Assembly (NCBI GenBank): GCA_031213475.1
Contig: JARUPZ010000030.1
Span: forward strand, 4,465,161 to 4,529,160
Reading direction: 5' to 3'
DNA length: 64,000 nt
Source of the DNA: Nereocystis luetkeana
Lineage: Eukaryota; Sar; Phaeophyceae; Laminariales; Laminariaceae
A program made the position numbers and the translations under genes. Positions within the stretch are counted from its first letter, which is position 1, and every line of letters begins with the position of its first letter. Below are positions 24,478-35,550 of the stretch, in pieces. The notes under the pieces are model-generated. The model was not told where the DNA came from. It saw nothing but the letters and a program-made list of their open reading frames with translations, and did no database searches.

Positions 24478-24867
24478 AGCTTTGTCGGTGAATCCGGAGA
24501 CGAGAACACGAACCACATTATTACATGCATCCACTGCTGCTTGCTGCTGTCGTAGTCCATGGCGCTAATACGTACGTTGCTCAGCCGGTTCGTTGTCCAT
24601 GGCCGAAAAGACAAGGCGCTACTCTAAATCGATTCTGGTCATAGTGACGCACTGTTGATTGACTACGATGTGGTGATTACGCGCTAGCCCTCTTGCTTGA
24701 TCTATTCTGCTCATAACGCGCTCTTTTCTTGGTCGATTCTGATGGTCGATTCTGGGTGGCCGAGAAACGTATGATACTATACCAACTTTTTTTTGGCCTA
24801 GTTGTTGATGGCGTGAGCGTGATTTCCCAAGGTACCATCAACCAGAGGCCGCCGCAACAAGCGAGTA

Positions 24868-24871
24868 AGAC

Positions 24872-24910
<39 letters not shown>

Positions 24911-25001
24911 TTAATACGACTACTACTACTACTACTACTACTACTGCTGCTACTACTACTACTACTACTACTACTACTATTAATACTACTACTACTACTA
25001 C
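24868..25001. repeat. (TAC)n microsatellite with TTAATA interruptions
   Basis: The tract is broken twice by TATTAATA where TA is expected. Confidence 0.95.
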
Positions 25002-25111
25002 TGCGCCCTGTTTTTTAGTATTGGAGGGGGGGGTTGGCCCTCGTATGTATATAACCTTCATTGTTCGTATCAATACTATGAATAGCACGATCCGAGGAGA
25101 GAGAGTGTATT

Positions 25112-25206
25112 GACCCTTATATGGTTGCAGTGCCGTTTAGGGGACACACCAGTCTAATTCTAAGTAGTTTGTCTCCAAAACGGGACTGCGGTTCTAAATG
25201 GGGTAA
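25112..25206. mobile_element. Family B MITE, diverged
   Basis: The right arm (AAAACGGGACTGCGGTTC) is well kept, the left arm poorly. Confidence 0.65.
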
Positions 25207-25331
25207 GGTCAAGTCACCTTTAGTACTCAAAGTTACGAGGGCTGATCCCCGCTTCTTACTCTTCGACACAAACTAGAGACAAATGAAACAACCCTAACCC
25301 TAATAATAGCAGTTGAGGGCTATACTATTCA

Positions 25332-25336
<5 letters not shown>

Positions 25337-25372
<36 letters not shown>

Positions 25373-25373
25373 T
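25337..25373. repeat. (ATT)n microsatellite
   Basis: About 12 units. Confidence 0.93.
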
Positions 25374-25654
25374 GCCTTCTGACAATGTGCAGGGCGTTAT
25401 TCAATATTGTCATCATGCTTGCCTTCCGGCAATATAGCGTAGATGCTGTTCCCATATAAACCGAGAACCCTTCCGTAAATCAGCAGTATCTCCAGTACGC
25501 TTCTCTGCCAGCCGTTTCCCAACTTCCATTATCCACATCATTTCATTTTAGATATACCGGGTATAGTGTATCATATTCCTCATCAATGTTCCATCCCCAG
25601 GTCATTGGCCGCATCCCTCCGACTTCTTCCTCTTTTCCTCTATTTATTACGGGG

Positions 25655-26011
25655 GACGGTCGCCCCGGTGGTTCAAGTGGTTAACCTCGAATTCTACTTG
25701 TTTGAGTCCTGGGTTCGAGCCCCAGGAGGGTCGGACTTTGACTTTATTTGCAAAAATAAAAAAAAGGGATTCAATTGTTGAGAGCGCCTTGCAGCGTGGG
25801 TAGGCACAATTCGATGCGAGTCGACGAGGGAAGAAAAGGCTGAAATCTTCTCGCGATAAAAAAAATGAAGGCACGTACCGTAGCGGGAAGGGGGGAGAAG
25901 AGCCTGCTATGTGACCCCGGATCTGAGTTACGAGTTGGAAGGAGAGAAAGAAGAAGATGTGCGAAGATAATGAATGGGATGGAAAAAAAAAACAAAAAAA
26001 AAAAAAAAAAA
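25655..26011 (+). mobile_element. Family T SINE with tRNA-like head and A-rich tail
   Basis: The head has a D-arm-like GGTTCAAGTGGTTAACC and a six-base T-arm stem around GGTTCGAGCC. The body ends in an A-rich tail at 25983-26011. This order is that of a tRNA-derived SINE. The tail shows retroposition; no tRNA acceptor stem can form. Confidence 0.7.
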
Positions 26012-26109
26012 TAGTTAATAGGACCTATGGTATACATAAAACCTACCAGGTATATATTTAACTGTTTTACTAACAATATATTTGGTCCTATTAACTATGC
26101 CCCCCGTAA
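26012..26109 (-). mobile_element. Family A MITE, 5'-truncated at a poly-A
   Basis: The left arm starts inside the element, directly after the A-tail of a family T repeat. The core has TACCAGGTA at 26044-26052. Confidence 0.75.
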
Positions 26110-26270
26110 TAGGAGCCTGGCGGTCCCTCAGGGCTATAGCTTTTATACCTATCTATGCACTCGGCGGCGCGAAATCGCGATATTATTAATACTGACTGGT
26201 AATCTACTGCTCTACTTACTGCTGTGCTCGAGATGATTATACAACCAACAACAGCTGCTAGCAGTTGAAT

Positions 26271-26655
26271 GTTATAAGGCTTAGATTCGATAGGCGATCG
26301 GTTAACCTTTTACCTTTAGCCCCACGGACTACTAATAAGACCTTAACAAATGGCGACGACGGCAGAGCATGGGTCGTTGATGGTCGTTAGTTCGAATCTC
26401 ACGTCCACCATGAAATCGCTTTTAAAAGAAAAAGTGAGTGCCCTCATGTCTCATGTCAAGAATCTGAAAATACTTCTGGATCCCCAGAAATTGGAACCGT
26501 GTGTTGGTGTCACGGCGTCGACCCGTATGTCCGGTCCGTTCCAGGGGGGGAGAAGAGTGTTATGAGGCTTATTAGGTTGGATAGGCGATTGGCTAACTTT
26601 TTATCTTTATAGCCCAACGAACGCCGGGCCTGAGCTAGGTAACCTGCTGTGAAAG
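26271..26655 (+). mobile_element. Family S-like copy, second subtype
   Basis: It has the same architecture, with GTTATAAGGCTTAGATTCG and GTTATGAGGCTTATTAGG as end blocks and a T-arm-like AGTTCGAATCTCACGTCCACCA-type segment. An inverted partial copy is at 30408-30568. Confidence 0.6.
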
Positions 26656-26875
26656 GCGCGTTGATGCCAAAATACCGACCAAGAAAGGAGGGGTTTTCAG
26701 GTTGATCCGTGTGTCGAGAAAGAGCCTTTCCGAAAATAGGATTTTTTTTTAGCCCCCGTACCGTTCGCTGTCGAGAAAATTATCAATATTAATAATAATA
26801 GCTCTACAAAACGACTGCTGCACCCCTTGCTTTATAATTGTTCAAAGCCCAAACAAAGGCTCTTTTATTTACTAA

Positions 26876-26980
26876 TACGGGGGACCATAGTAAATAGGAC
26901 CAAATACTATTAGTAAAAGTAGATAAATGTACAGGTTTTTGTCTTTACCGTAGGTCCTATTTACTATGGTCCCCCGTAAT
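26876..26980 (+). mobile_element. Family A MITE
   Basis: Both arms are complete; it is of the AAATAGGACC subtype, flanked by AAT on both sides. Confidence 0.85.
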
Positions 26981-27142
26981 AAGTGTCAGTACGGTAGTCA
27001 ACGCAGCTCCTTCGGGGGATGCTTTTTTTGTAGTGAGTGATTCACTTTTAAGCTCACATCATGCTGCATGCACATCACCATGCATTGTCTGTCGGATGGG
27101 GAGCACAATATCATTGATTGAAGAGGTGAAAGGCAGCCCACT

Positions 27143-27482
27143 GTTATAAGGATTACCTTGGGCTGGGTAGTCGATCGGTCTTTTACCCCTATGGTCCAGT
27201 AGGTAACACCTTCACATTTAAAATTTTGACGTCGTCCAGGTCACGGGTTCGAACGTTTCTTTTACAGAAACGTTTGCGCTTGCGGTCCCTGAACACATAT
27301 CTCCCTGGTTCCCCAGGTAATAAAACGAAGCGGGTAGGCCAGCGTACGGACGTATATGGTTCCGACGCCCCAAAGATCCCGCCGTTCAGAGGGAGGGAGA
27401 GTGTTATAAGGATTACCTTGGGCTGGGTAGTCGATCGATCTTTTACCCCTATAGCTCAGCAGTAGGTAACACCTTCACACCA
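27143..27482 (+). mobile_element. Family S copy
   Basis: Both direct end blocks are kept (TTATAAGGATTACCTTGGGC at each). The B-box region has lost the CTCACTTC segment present in other copies. Confidence 0.65.
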
Positions 27483-28074
27483 CCCAACCCACTCAAGCCT
27501 ACACCGGGGGTCGGGGGTAGCGCGGCCGATTGAAGCAATGGGCCGTACCGAGCCGTCCAGTTGTACATCGGGTCGGATTTTTCTCTGGCAGGTGTGTTCC
27601 TGGATTATTCGGTTGTTTGGTTGTTTTTTTTCTTTCTCGGGCTTGGTCGGGGATGGTTTTCGCGTATTCTGTCCTGCCTACCCCCCCCGCTCAGTGTCGG
27701 GGCTGGTCTGGGTAATCGGGCCACTCATTTGTGGCACAGGACACGTTCCCCGAGTTGTACGCAGGCGGGGTTTTCTGTGTGGTTCTTGACATCTTCCGTG
27801 TTATTTTTTCTTCTCGTTTTTTTTATATTCACTTTTCACTTTTCCTCGCATCTTCCTCGCCCCCCCCCCGTCGCGGGCGACATGGCGATGATTTTTCCTG
27901 CTATCTCTTCCTTTCATTTTTTTTTAACGCGCTTTGCCGGCTCCGTTGCCTTGCCGTTCAGAGGTGTGGGAGTGGGTTTTGAGGAGCCGCATCTTCGACT
28001 CATGTTCTAGTTTGTGGAATCGGGGTTTCCATGAATTTCCCATAATTCTGCATATATATATACGGCTCCTCAGA

Positions 28075-28385
28075 GTGGGCTATAGTGTTATGATACTGCT
28101 TTGTATGAGGTTGAAAGCCCGGTAATTACCTGGGTTCTGGCACTGGGATCGTATTTGTAGTACTTGGAAGGCGTATCTAGGTGGAAAACCAGGGGCTTTC
28201 CAGAGAGAGAGGCACGAGCGTGGTCTCAGTCTCCGTCGTGCACGAAAGGAATAATGCCGCTATTCTATTTCTAAGCAAGCCACACATGTACCAGTATGTG
28301 AGTACCAACAATGGGTATACCGGCTTAATAGGCAGACCTGCCCAGGGATCCAGGGAGACAATATGTCCCGCTGTCCATGATCTTA
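28075..28385 (+). repeat. Family H arm copy
   Basis: It matches 5180-4915 in reverse: GATACTGCTTTGTATGAGG, GCCCGGTAATTACCTGGG, ACTTGGAAGGCGTATC. Confidence 0.6.
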
Positions 28386-28649
28386 ACATTGTGGTATTTC
28401 TGAGTGATCAACGTCAGAATTCTGAAGGTAGGTCATGATGCTGCACAGCAGTCAGTGTCGGACGGCACAATAATAGAATAATAAGCAATGAACATACATA
28501 ACAACAACGACGGGGTTGTTGTTCGGAGATCGGGTATACCTGCCTCTTCGTCTGGTATGTATGACATTAATAGTCGTTACACAACCTGGGTCAACCACAT
28601 ACGTTCATCTGATTCAGTAGTAGCCTCTCTATTATTATGATCAATACTA

Positions 28650-28754
28650 TTGCGGGGGGCGATAGTTAATAGGACCTGTGATATAGATAAAAACCTAGAT
28701 ATTTAATCATTTCTACGAACAATAGTTGGTCCTATTAACTATGGCCCCCCGTAA
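28650..28754 (-). mobile_element. Family A MITE
   Basis: Both arms are present; the left end reads TGCGGGGGGC instead of TACGGGGGAC. Confidence 0.8.
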
Positions 28755-28954
28755 TATTAATATATTGGAAGGAGTCTTGTTTCTTCGTGGGTGTATGACC
28801 CGAGCCTGCCTATTAATAGTTTGTTTCGCATTGTTGTTGCCTGAGGCATCCTCTCCGGAGGTGGGGCATGGTTGACGAAGAAAGCAGGAAGGAGACGGCA
28901 GACATGGGAGCGAGGTACCACAGACAGGCCGAACTAGTATTAATAGTAGGTAGA

Positions 28955-29310
28955 ATGTTATAAGGATTACCTTGGGCTGGGTAATCGATCGATCTTTTGC
29001 CCCTATAGCTCAGTAGGTAACACCTTAACATTTGACGTCGTCCAGGTCACGGGTTCGAACCTCACTTCGACCGTTTCTTTTACTGAAACGCTTGCGCGTG
29101 CACACCTAAAAAACACATCTCTGTCTCCCTGGTTCCCTAGGTAATCAAACGAAGCGGACAGGTCAGCGTACGGACGTATACGATCCCGACGCCCCAAAGA
29201 CCCCGCCGTTCAGAGGGGGGGAGGGTGCTATAAGGATTACCCTGGGCTGGGTAATCGATCGATCTTTTACCCCTACTATACTGGTAGCTCAGTAGGTAAC
29301 CCCTTCACAG
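28955..29310 (+). mobile_element. Family S copy
   Basis: This is the cleanest tRNA-like part: TATAGCTCAGTAGGTAACACC and CACGGGTTCGAACCTCAC. The second end block has a short insertion, TACTATACTGG, before the A-box. Confidence 0.68.
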
Positions 29311-29454
29311 GAAGAACCTGTTTCCACAAACTGAACTGCTGCGGCCGCCTGGTGGGTGTTTTCTTTTTTCTTTTTGTGCTTCGGATTATTAGGCTTGCCA
29401 TCCGAAAATGTGCAGCATGAGCTTGTGCACGTTGATCAATTAAAACACTCCTGA

Positions 29455-29773
29455 ATCTTCACCTTTTTTTCTTCTTTTTTTTTGTTTTTTTTTCGTCTTC
29501 TCTCTTTCATATAATGCGTATGTCTCTGTTGTATCCAGTACATATATATGGTATATTGCATTGTCTACTCTGCTTACTGCATACCAGGTACCTACCTGGT
29601 AACAATGTACTACGAGTAAGTGTAGTATCTCTGTATGTAGCGAAGTTTTGTGACCACAGAACTTGTATCTCTCTCTAGGATTGAAGAATCGGCACGGACA
29701 CTGTGATGATGGGGCTGGATATCGACGGGTAGAAGGAATAACGGTTTTTAATGTGAAGAAGACGCACACACTA
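29455..29773 (-). mobile_element. Family G copy, shortened
   Basis: The right inverted end (GAAGAATCGGCACGGACACT) is clear. The interior is shortened and carries a TACCAGGTACCTACCTGGTA cluster at about 29582-29601. Confidence 0.55.
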
Positions 29774-29882
29774 TTACGGGGGACCATAGTTAATGGGACG
29801 TATGGTATATATATATACAAACCTATATATTTGACCATTTTTACTACCAATATTCGGTCCTATTAACTATGGTCCCCCGTAA
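29774..29882 (-). mobile_element. Family A MITE next to a family G end
   Basis: It is intact and begins directly at the outer end of a family G copy. Confidence 0.85.
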
Positions 29883-30168
29883 TATTATTATCAATTGAGG
29901 GCAACGTTAACGTTTACAGTTACTAGTACCGTGAATGGCATCATTTCATGGAATGAGTATACGTATATAGTAAAAATTCGCGTTTCCGGCGGGTATGAGA
30001 GTGGAACAATGAATTACAATTACCCCGCCGCCCTCGGGCAGTTGCCGACCTCTGCCATTAGATCATTTATTTGATACCATCCTGTACAACGCGCACAACC
30101 TTCACGCGCTTTTCGCACCCCCCCCCGTTCTGCAGCAGCTGAAAGAGAAAAAACTACTACTAGTACTA

Positions 30169-30175
30169 TTAATAA

Positions 30176-30210
<35 letters not shown>

Positions 30211-30211
30211 T
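30169..30211. repeat. (TAC)n microsatellite
   Basis: About 12 units ending at a family A insertion. Confidence 0.93.
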
Positions 30212-30315
30212 TACGGGGGACCATAGTTAACAGGACCTGTGGTATACATAAAAACCTATATATTCAAGCATTTTTACTCACAATATTTGGTCCTATTAAC
30301 TATGGTCCCCCGTAA
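30211..30315 (-). mobile_element. Family A MITE at the end of a TAC microsatellite
   Basis: It is intact and inserted at the edge of a (TAC)n tract. Confidence 0.85.
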
Positions 30316-30407
30316 TATTATTGCTGTGCTGCTGCATGCATGTGGATTAAATACAACAACAGCAGGAGAGATAAAGGCTGTTAAACAGTTCTACTATGTT
30401 TTTTTTC

Positions 30408-30568
30408 ATGGTGGACGTGAGATTCGAACTCACGACCAACGACCCATGTTCTACCGTCGTCGCCATTTATTTGTTAAGGTCTTGTTAATAGTTAGTAGTT
30501 CGTTGGGCAAAAGGGAAAAGGTTAACCAGTCGCCTATCGCCTACCCAATCTAAGCCTCATAACATTTT
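30408..30568 (-). mobile_element. Family S-like second subtype, partial
   Basis: It is the reverse complement of 26271-26425, including the B-box GAGTTCGAATCTCACG. Confidence 0.6.
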
Positions 30569-30764
30569 GGCCCACAGGATCGACCTACGACAAAATGGTT
30601 GAAATATAGTCGACTATAAACACTGACTCTAGAGCCCTGTATCCCCTATAACCCCGACCATCTCAAGGAATTTTCTTGGAAAACGAAGATAGATGTGTAT
30701 TGATAGGGCGATGGAGCAGTTAGTGTGCACTATTTCAACCATTTTGTCGAAGCTAGACGAGGTC

Positions 30765-30900
30765 GCAAGATTTTTTTATTTTTTTTTTGCTCATCCCATT
30801 CATTATCTTCGCACATCTTCTTCTCTCTCTCCTTCCAACTCGTAACTCAGATTCGGGGTCACATAGCAGGCTCTTCTACCCCCTTCCCGCTACGGTACTG
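30765..30900 (-). mobile_element. Family T SINE 3' part, reverse
   Basis: The T-rich tail at 30769-30789 and the inverse of the same body are seen; about 40 bp separate it from a family A copy. Confidence 0.65.
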
Positions 30901-30941
30901 CTGCATGCAGATGACACACTATCCTCTCTGCTGCCACACTA

Positions 30942-31039
30942 TTACGGGGGACCATAGTTAATAGGACCAAATATTGTTAGTAAAAATGCTTAAATATATA
31001 CCACGTAGGTTTTAAGGGATACCATAGGTCCCCCGTAAT
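30942..31039 (+). mobile_element. Family A MITE with internal deletion of the right arm
   Basis: The right arm goes from CCATAGGTC straight to the terminal CCCCGTAA, losing about 13 bp. Confidence 0.8.
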
Positions 31040-31148
31040 ATTTCGTTTATCTTCATCACTGCTTGCTGCTATTGCTTGTTGTGTTATTATTCGCAATATA
31101 TCCCTTTCGCCATCTGACGACGTGTAGCGCTTGTTCCAAATCATGTCA

Positions 31149-31252
31149 TTACGGGGGACCATAGTAAATAGGACAAATATTGTTCGTAAACATAGGGAAG
31201 TATATAGGTTTTTGAGTGCACCGTAGGTCCTACTTACTATGATGGCCCCCGG
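31149..31252 (+). mobile_element. Family A MITE
   Basis: The left arm is intact; the right end is altered to GATGGCCCCCGGG. Confidence 0.75.
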
Positions 31253-31418
31253 GAACGGTATTATTGTTGTTCATACCATGATACCTGGTATATGATATAG
31301 AGAAGAGCTGATCTACACTGCTAGAAGAGCTGTTGTATACACACCGCGATGTAGAGATGGTACTACCGCTGTACACGCACGGAGGAGGCAGCCGTCATCA
31401 TCTTGGTGGCATGGCGCT

Positions 31419-31532
31419 ACTGCGGGGGACCGTAGTAAATAGGACCAAATATTGTTAGTGAAAATAGATAAACATATACCTGGTAGCTTTTTATGGGTGC
31501 CGTAGGTCCTATTAACTATGTATGGTCCCCCT
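31419..31532 (+). mobile_element. Family A MITE with TACCTGGTA insertion, abutting family B
   Basis: The insertion is at 31477-31485. The right end (CCCCCTTAA) runs into the TTAA of a family B element. Confidence 0.8.
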
Positions 31533-31627
31533 TAACCCCTTTAGAACCGCAGCCCCGTTTTGGGGACAAACTACTTGAAATTAGACTTGTTTGTCCCCAA
31601 AACGGGACTGCGGTTCTAAAAGGGTTA
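31532..31627. mobile_element. Family B MITE, best copy, TTAA flanks
   Basis: The element is about 92 bp and nearly a perfect palindrome: TTAACCCCTTTAGAACCGC at one end, the complement at the other, with two GTCCCGTTTTGGGGACAAA-like arms around an AT-rich centre. TTAA flanks plus CCC at the tip are the pattern of piggyBac-class elements, so I infer a piggyBac-like MITE. Confidence 0.75.
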
Positions 31628-31704
31628 AGAGTGACTATTAATACTGTAAATAGTACTGACTACGACTGACTACTATTAATACTGCTGACTACGACTGACT
31701 ACCG

Positions 31705-31809
31705 TTACGGGGGGCCATAGTTAACAGGACCAAATATTGTTAGTAAAAAGGGTTAAACATATAGGTTTTTATGTATACCATAGGTCCTATTAACTATGGC
31801 CCCCCGTAA
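31705..31809 (+). mobile_element. Family A MITE
   Basis: It is intact, of the GTTAACAGGACC subtype. Confidence 0.85.
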
Positions 31810-32145
31810 TATTAATACTACTGACTACGACTGACTACTACTATTAGTAGTACTGCTGACTACGACTGACTACTACGCCATCGGGGGCGTGGTGCGTATC
31901 AGGTCAATCTTTTGAGAAGGAGTCGGCGCGAAGAGGTGAGTCTGTACGAGCAGGCAAACATGCTATCAATACCTGGTAATAGTATTGGGGACCGCGGTTT
32001 GAAACCTACAATTCGGATGACCGCCCCCCCTACCGCCGGGTGCCCGCACCCATGCGGAGCCCTTGTATCAATATCGTGTGAGGCAGGAAACGATCGGATG
32101 CCGGGAGAGGGGCGGGGGGAAGTGGGCGGGGGGGGGAAGGGGGGA

Positions 32146-32222
32146 GGCGTACTCATTTGCTGCTTGCCATAGCCATTCGGCCCCACATCCCTTTCGAGGC
32201 GGAGCACCATTCCTATATAGTA
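32146..32222 (-). mobile_element. Family L fragment
   Basis: It is the outermost 75 bp of family L next to a G-rich run. Confidence 0.45.
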
Positions 32223-32308
32223 GGAGGGGGCGGGGGGGGGGGGGGTGATGAGGTGGGGGGGGATGATGAAGTGGGGTGCGAGGGGGGTGGAGGGGGGGGG
32301 GGGGGGGG

Positions 32309-32545
32309 GTGTACTCGATAGGAGAGATGTACTCGATCTCATGCATGGCCGTAGTCGTATGACCATAGACCCTCGCATCCCTACCATGCCGGGACGGAGC
32401 ACGTCGGGTTTTCACCGACCAGCCAGACATTGCTTGCACCAAGCGCGAAGCGCCGTGAATTGGTTGGCGAGTCGCATGGAGGGTGAGCCGCATCCTACTA
32501 AGAATCGGTTTTGAGGGGGATTTTCTTGCTTATGGACGGCAGCTT
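32309..32545 (+). repeat. Family D repeat, 5' half
   Basis: It starts after a G-run; a second 60 bp fragment follows at 32575. Confidence 0.7.
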
Positions 32546-33137
32546 CAATGAAGAGGGGGGGATGGGGGGGGAATGAACCCGATACCATGTATGGCCGTAG
32601 TCGTATGACCATAGAGGGGGGGAAGGGGGGGGACCTTTCAAATCAGTACGATGAGACCAACCCAAGCCTTGACGCGCCCAAACGAACCGGTTTCGTATAT
32701 ATATACCGTAAAACAACGGAAGATAGCACACCCCGCCGGCAACCTTAACATTTTCACCTTGAAAAATATTATCACCGGGTGTGTACTGTCCTTTGTTTAA
32801 TCACAAGGTGTGGGCTTTCCGCGTCCGCAAGACGTGATCCACGATCACTCGCGAACAACCCAAGAATAACGGGTATGAATTGAGGGGTATAAGAAACAGT
32901 CGAGTGGTAAAAAAAGAATGTTGTCCTCGTTCGTTCGTTGCTACCACTGGGTTGCTTGGGAGAAGAGGCGCCCCCTCTGTCGGTGGACTCTTGGGAGCCC
33001 TCCCGGCAGCGAAAAAGAAGACGTTCGTCTTTGACAGGGCTCTTCACCGGTCGGGTGATCGGGAGAGGTCTTCAAAAACCCAAGGTTCGGGTCGGGGCAG
33101 GATTGTTTCGGAATATTACGGGTCGGGTCGAGTCAAG

Positions 33138-33568
33138 GTCCGACCCGACCCGACCCGACCCGACCCGACCCGACCCGACCCGACCCGACCCGACCCGACC
33201 CGACCCGACCCGACCCGACCCGACCCGACCCGACCCGACCCAACCCGAACCGACCCGAACCGAACCGAACCGAACCGAACCGAACCGAACCGAACCGAAC
33301 CGAACCGAACCGAACCGAATCGAACCGAACCGAACCGAACCGAACCGAGCCGAACCGAACCGAATCGAACCGAACCGAACCGACCCGGCCCCACCCGACC
33401 CGACCCGACCCGACCCGACCCGACCCGACCCGACCCGACCCGACCCGACCCGACCCGACCCGACCCGACCCGACCCGACCCGACCCGACCCGACCCGACC
33501 CGAACCGAACCGACCCGACCCGACCCGACCCGAACCGAACCGACCCGAACCGAACCGAACTGACCCGG
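33138..33568. repeat. (CGACC)n and (CGAAC)n pentanucleotide array, 430 bp
   Basis: Blocks of CGACC and of CGAAC alternate. Because the period is five bases, all six frames stay open; the apparent DPTRP or GRVGS proteins are by-products. Confidence 0.9.
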
Positions 33569-33815
33569 CCAGCGATTTTTGTCTGGCTCGTGAGCAGCTC
33601 TGTTTTTTGAGACAACGCATGAAAAAAACAAAAATTGGGTCCGGGGTGATTACATGAGGTGGGGTAATCGAGAAGAACGCGCGTGCGGTGGAGGTGCGGC
33701 AGGCCAACCTTGCCTCTTGCTCCCCACATCTGTTACGGAGGGGGGGGGGGGTGCAGTCGATATCATGCAAGACCGTAGTCGTATGACCACAGTGTTACGG
33801 ATGGGGGGGGGGGGG

Positions 33816-34260
33816 GTGTACTCGATAGGAGAGATGTACTCGATCTCATGCATGGCCGTAGTCGTATGACCATAGACCCTCGCATCCCTACCATGCCGGG
33901 ACGGAGCGTGTCGGGTTTTCACCGACCAGGCAGACATTGCTTGCACCAAGCGTGAAGCGCCGTGAGGTGTCCGGCGAGTCGCATGAAGGCTGAGCTGCCT
34001 ACTAAGAAGCGCTTGTGAGGTGGACTTGCATATCGATGATAGCTTCAGTGAGTTAATTTACTTTCCGATATACCAGGTAGGCACTACCAGAGACAGCAAT
34101 GGAAGTACTACGTAACTGCCTCTTAAGTGCCTTACCTTGAACACTACGTAAATGCGATCACTTCCCTAGTGCGAAGTAAAGGTTCTTTACCTCGCACAAA
34201 TGATCTAACTCGACAACCAGCTTTGGGCGACCACCAAAATAAAATAAAATAAACGGTACC
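33816..34260 (+). repeat. Family D repeat with TACCAGGTA insertion
   Basis: The insertion is at 34071-34079 relative to the copies at 8650 and 34770. Confidence 0.75.
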
Positions 34261-34264
34261 CTGG

Positions 34265-34503
34265 TTGTCTGGGGGGCGTACTGATTTGTTGCTAAGTGAT
34301 TTGCCTATTGACCACGTATCCCTTTCGAGACGGAGCTCCGTTTCAACTCCTATTAGAGGCGCCTCCAACATCTGGGCGCTCATTACGTCATTTCGAAGTA
34401 TTACATAGAAACGTTTTGTTAATCTTGTCTCCTTCCTGTTTCGCCGCCTGTGGCCACCATCTACCCCCTAGGATAGCGATCGTTTTCTCGCTGCTATCTC
34501 CGG
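34265..34503 (-). mobile_element. Family L copy
   Basis: This copy matches 46143-46380 throughout, with shared blocks around GGGCGCTCATTACGT, CTTCCTGTTTCGCCG and TAGCGATCGTTT on the plus strand. It lies directly before a family D unit. Confidence 0.55.
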
Positions 34504-34515
34504 AGGGGGGGGGGG

Positions 34516-35140
34516 GTGTACTCGATAGGACAGATGTACTCGATCTCATGCATTGCCGTAGTCGTATGACCATAGACCCTCGCATCCCTACAACGTCGGG
34601 ACGGAGCATGTCGGGTTTTCACCGACCAGGCAGACATTGCTTGCACCAAGCGCGAAGCGCCGTGAGGTGTCTGGCGAGTCGCATGAAGGGTGAGCTGCAT
34701 CCTATTAAGAATCGCTTGTGAGGCGGACTTGCATATTGATGGCAGCTTCAATGAGTCAATTTAATTTCCGGTGTAGGTATTTCCAGAGACAGCAACGGAA
34801 GTACTATGTAACTGCCTCTTGGGTGCCTTACCATAACCACTACCAGGTACGTGATACGACCATTCCCAATTGTGCGGAGAAAAGATTGTTCACCTCGCAC
34901 AAAACGATCTAACTCGACAACCAGCTGTGACCGATCGCCAAAAAAAAAACGAACAAACAAACAAACGAACAAACAAACAAACAAACAAACAAACAAACAA
35001 ACAAACAAACAAACAAACAAACAGACAAACAAACGAACAAACAAACAAACAAACAAACAAACGGTACCCTGGTTGTCTAGTTCAAGTAGTGAGCGTCATG
35101 TTTTACAGTGTCGTTGCCAACCGACGCCAACTCAACCTAT
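34516..35140 (+). repeat. Family D repeat, longest copy
   Basis: It carries an (AAAC)n expansion at 34949-35062 and TACCAGGTA at 34841-34849. Confidence 0.75.
34949..35062. repeat. (AAAC)n microsatellite inside family D
   Basis: About 28 units with a few G substitutions, expanded from the A-rich middle of family D. Confidence 0.95.
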
Positions 35141-35339
35141 AGGGGGGGGGGGCTATCTACGGAGGGGGGGGGGGGCACAGAAACACATAGTAATACATGG
35201 TAATACATACCAGGGGTACCACTCGATCTCTGTCCCAAAATATAAGCACCTTCTTTATTCAAAATTAACGTACAAAATATCCTTACCCTACGGGATATAG
35301 TGGAAGTCATGCATTCCCTCACAATCTCATGGCCTACCA

Positions 35340-35451
35340 TTACGGGGGACCATAGTAAATAGGACCGAATATTGATCGTAAAAATAGGGAAATATCTACC
35401 TGGTAGGTTTTTGCGTGTACCGTGGGTGCTATTTGATATGGTCCCCCGTAG
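35340..35451 (+). mobile_element. Family A MITE with TACCTGGTA insertion
   Basis: The insertion is at 35397-35405; the arms are otherwise complete. Confidence 0.82.
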
Positions 35452-35454
35452 TAA

Positions 35455-35550
35455 CATATTAATCAGGACCAAATATGCTTAGTAAACATACCGGAACATA
35501 CAGGATTTTGTACCTATGCTGGGGTCCTGATTGCTATGCCCCCTCAGTAA
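35455..35550 (+). mobile_element. Divergent family A member
   Basis: It follows the previous copy almost directly and has arms with AATCAGGACC and GGTCCTGATTGCTATG. This third subtype also appears at 53612 and 53787. Confidence 0.6.

Noticed and set aside
25660..25735. A functional tRNA gene in the family T head
   Set aside because: The T-arm pairs well, but the acceptor stem does not, and the sequence continues into a SINE body with an A-tail.
28955..29100. A functional tRNA gene in the family S head
   Set aside because: A- and B-box-like sequences exist, but the acceptor and anticodon stems do not pair, and the same block recurs in several copies with a shared body.
33072..33770. Long open frames of 171-239 codons over the CGACC/CGAAC array
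   Set aside because: The five-base period keeps every frame open on both strands; the apparent DPTRP and GRVGS proteins are not evidence of a gene.
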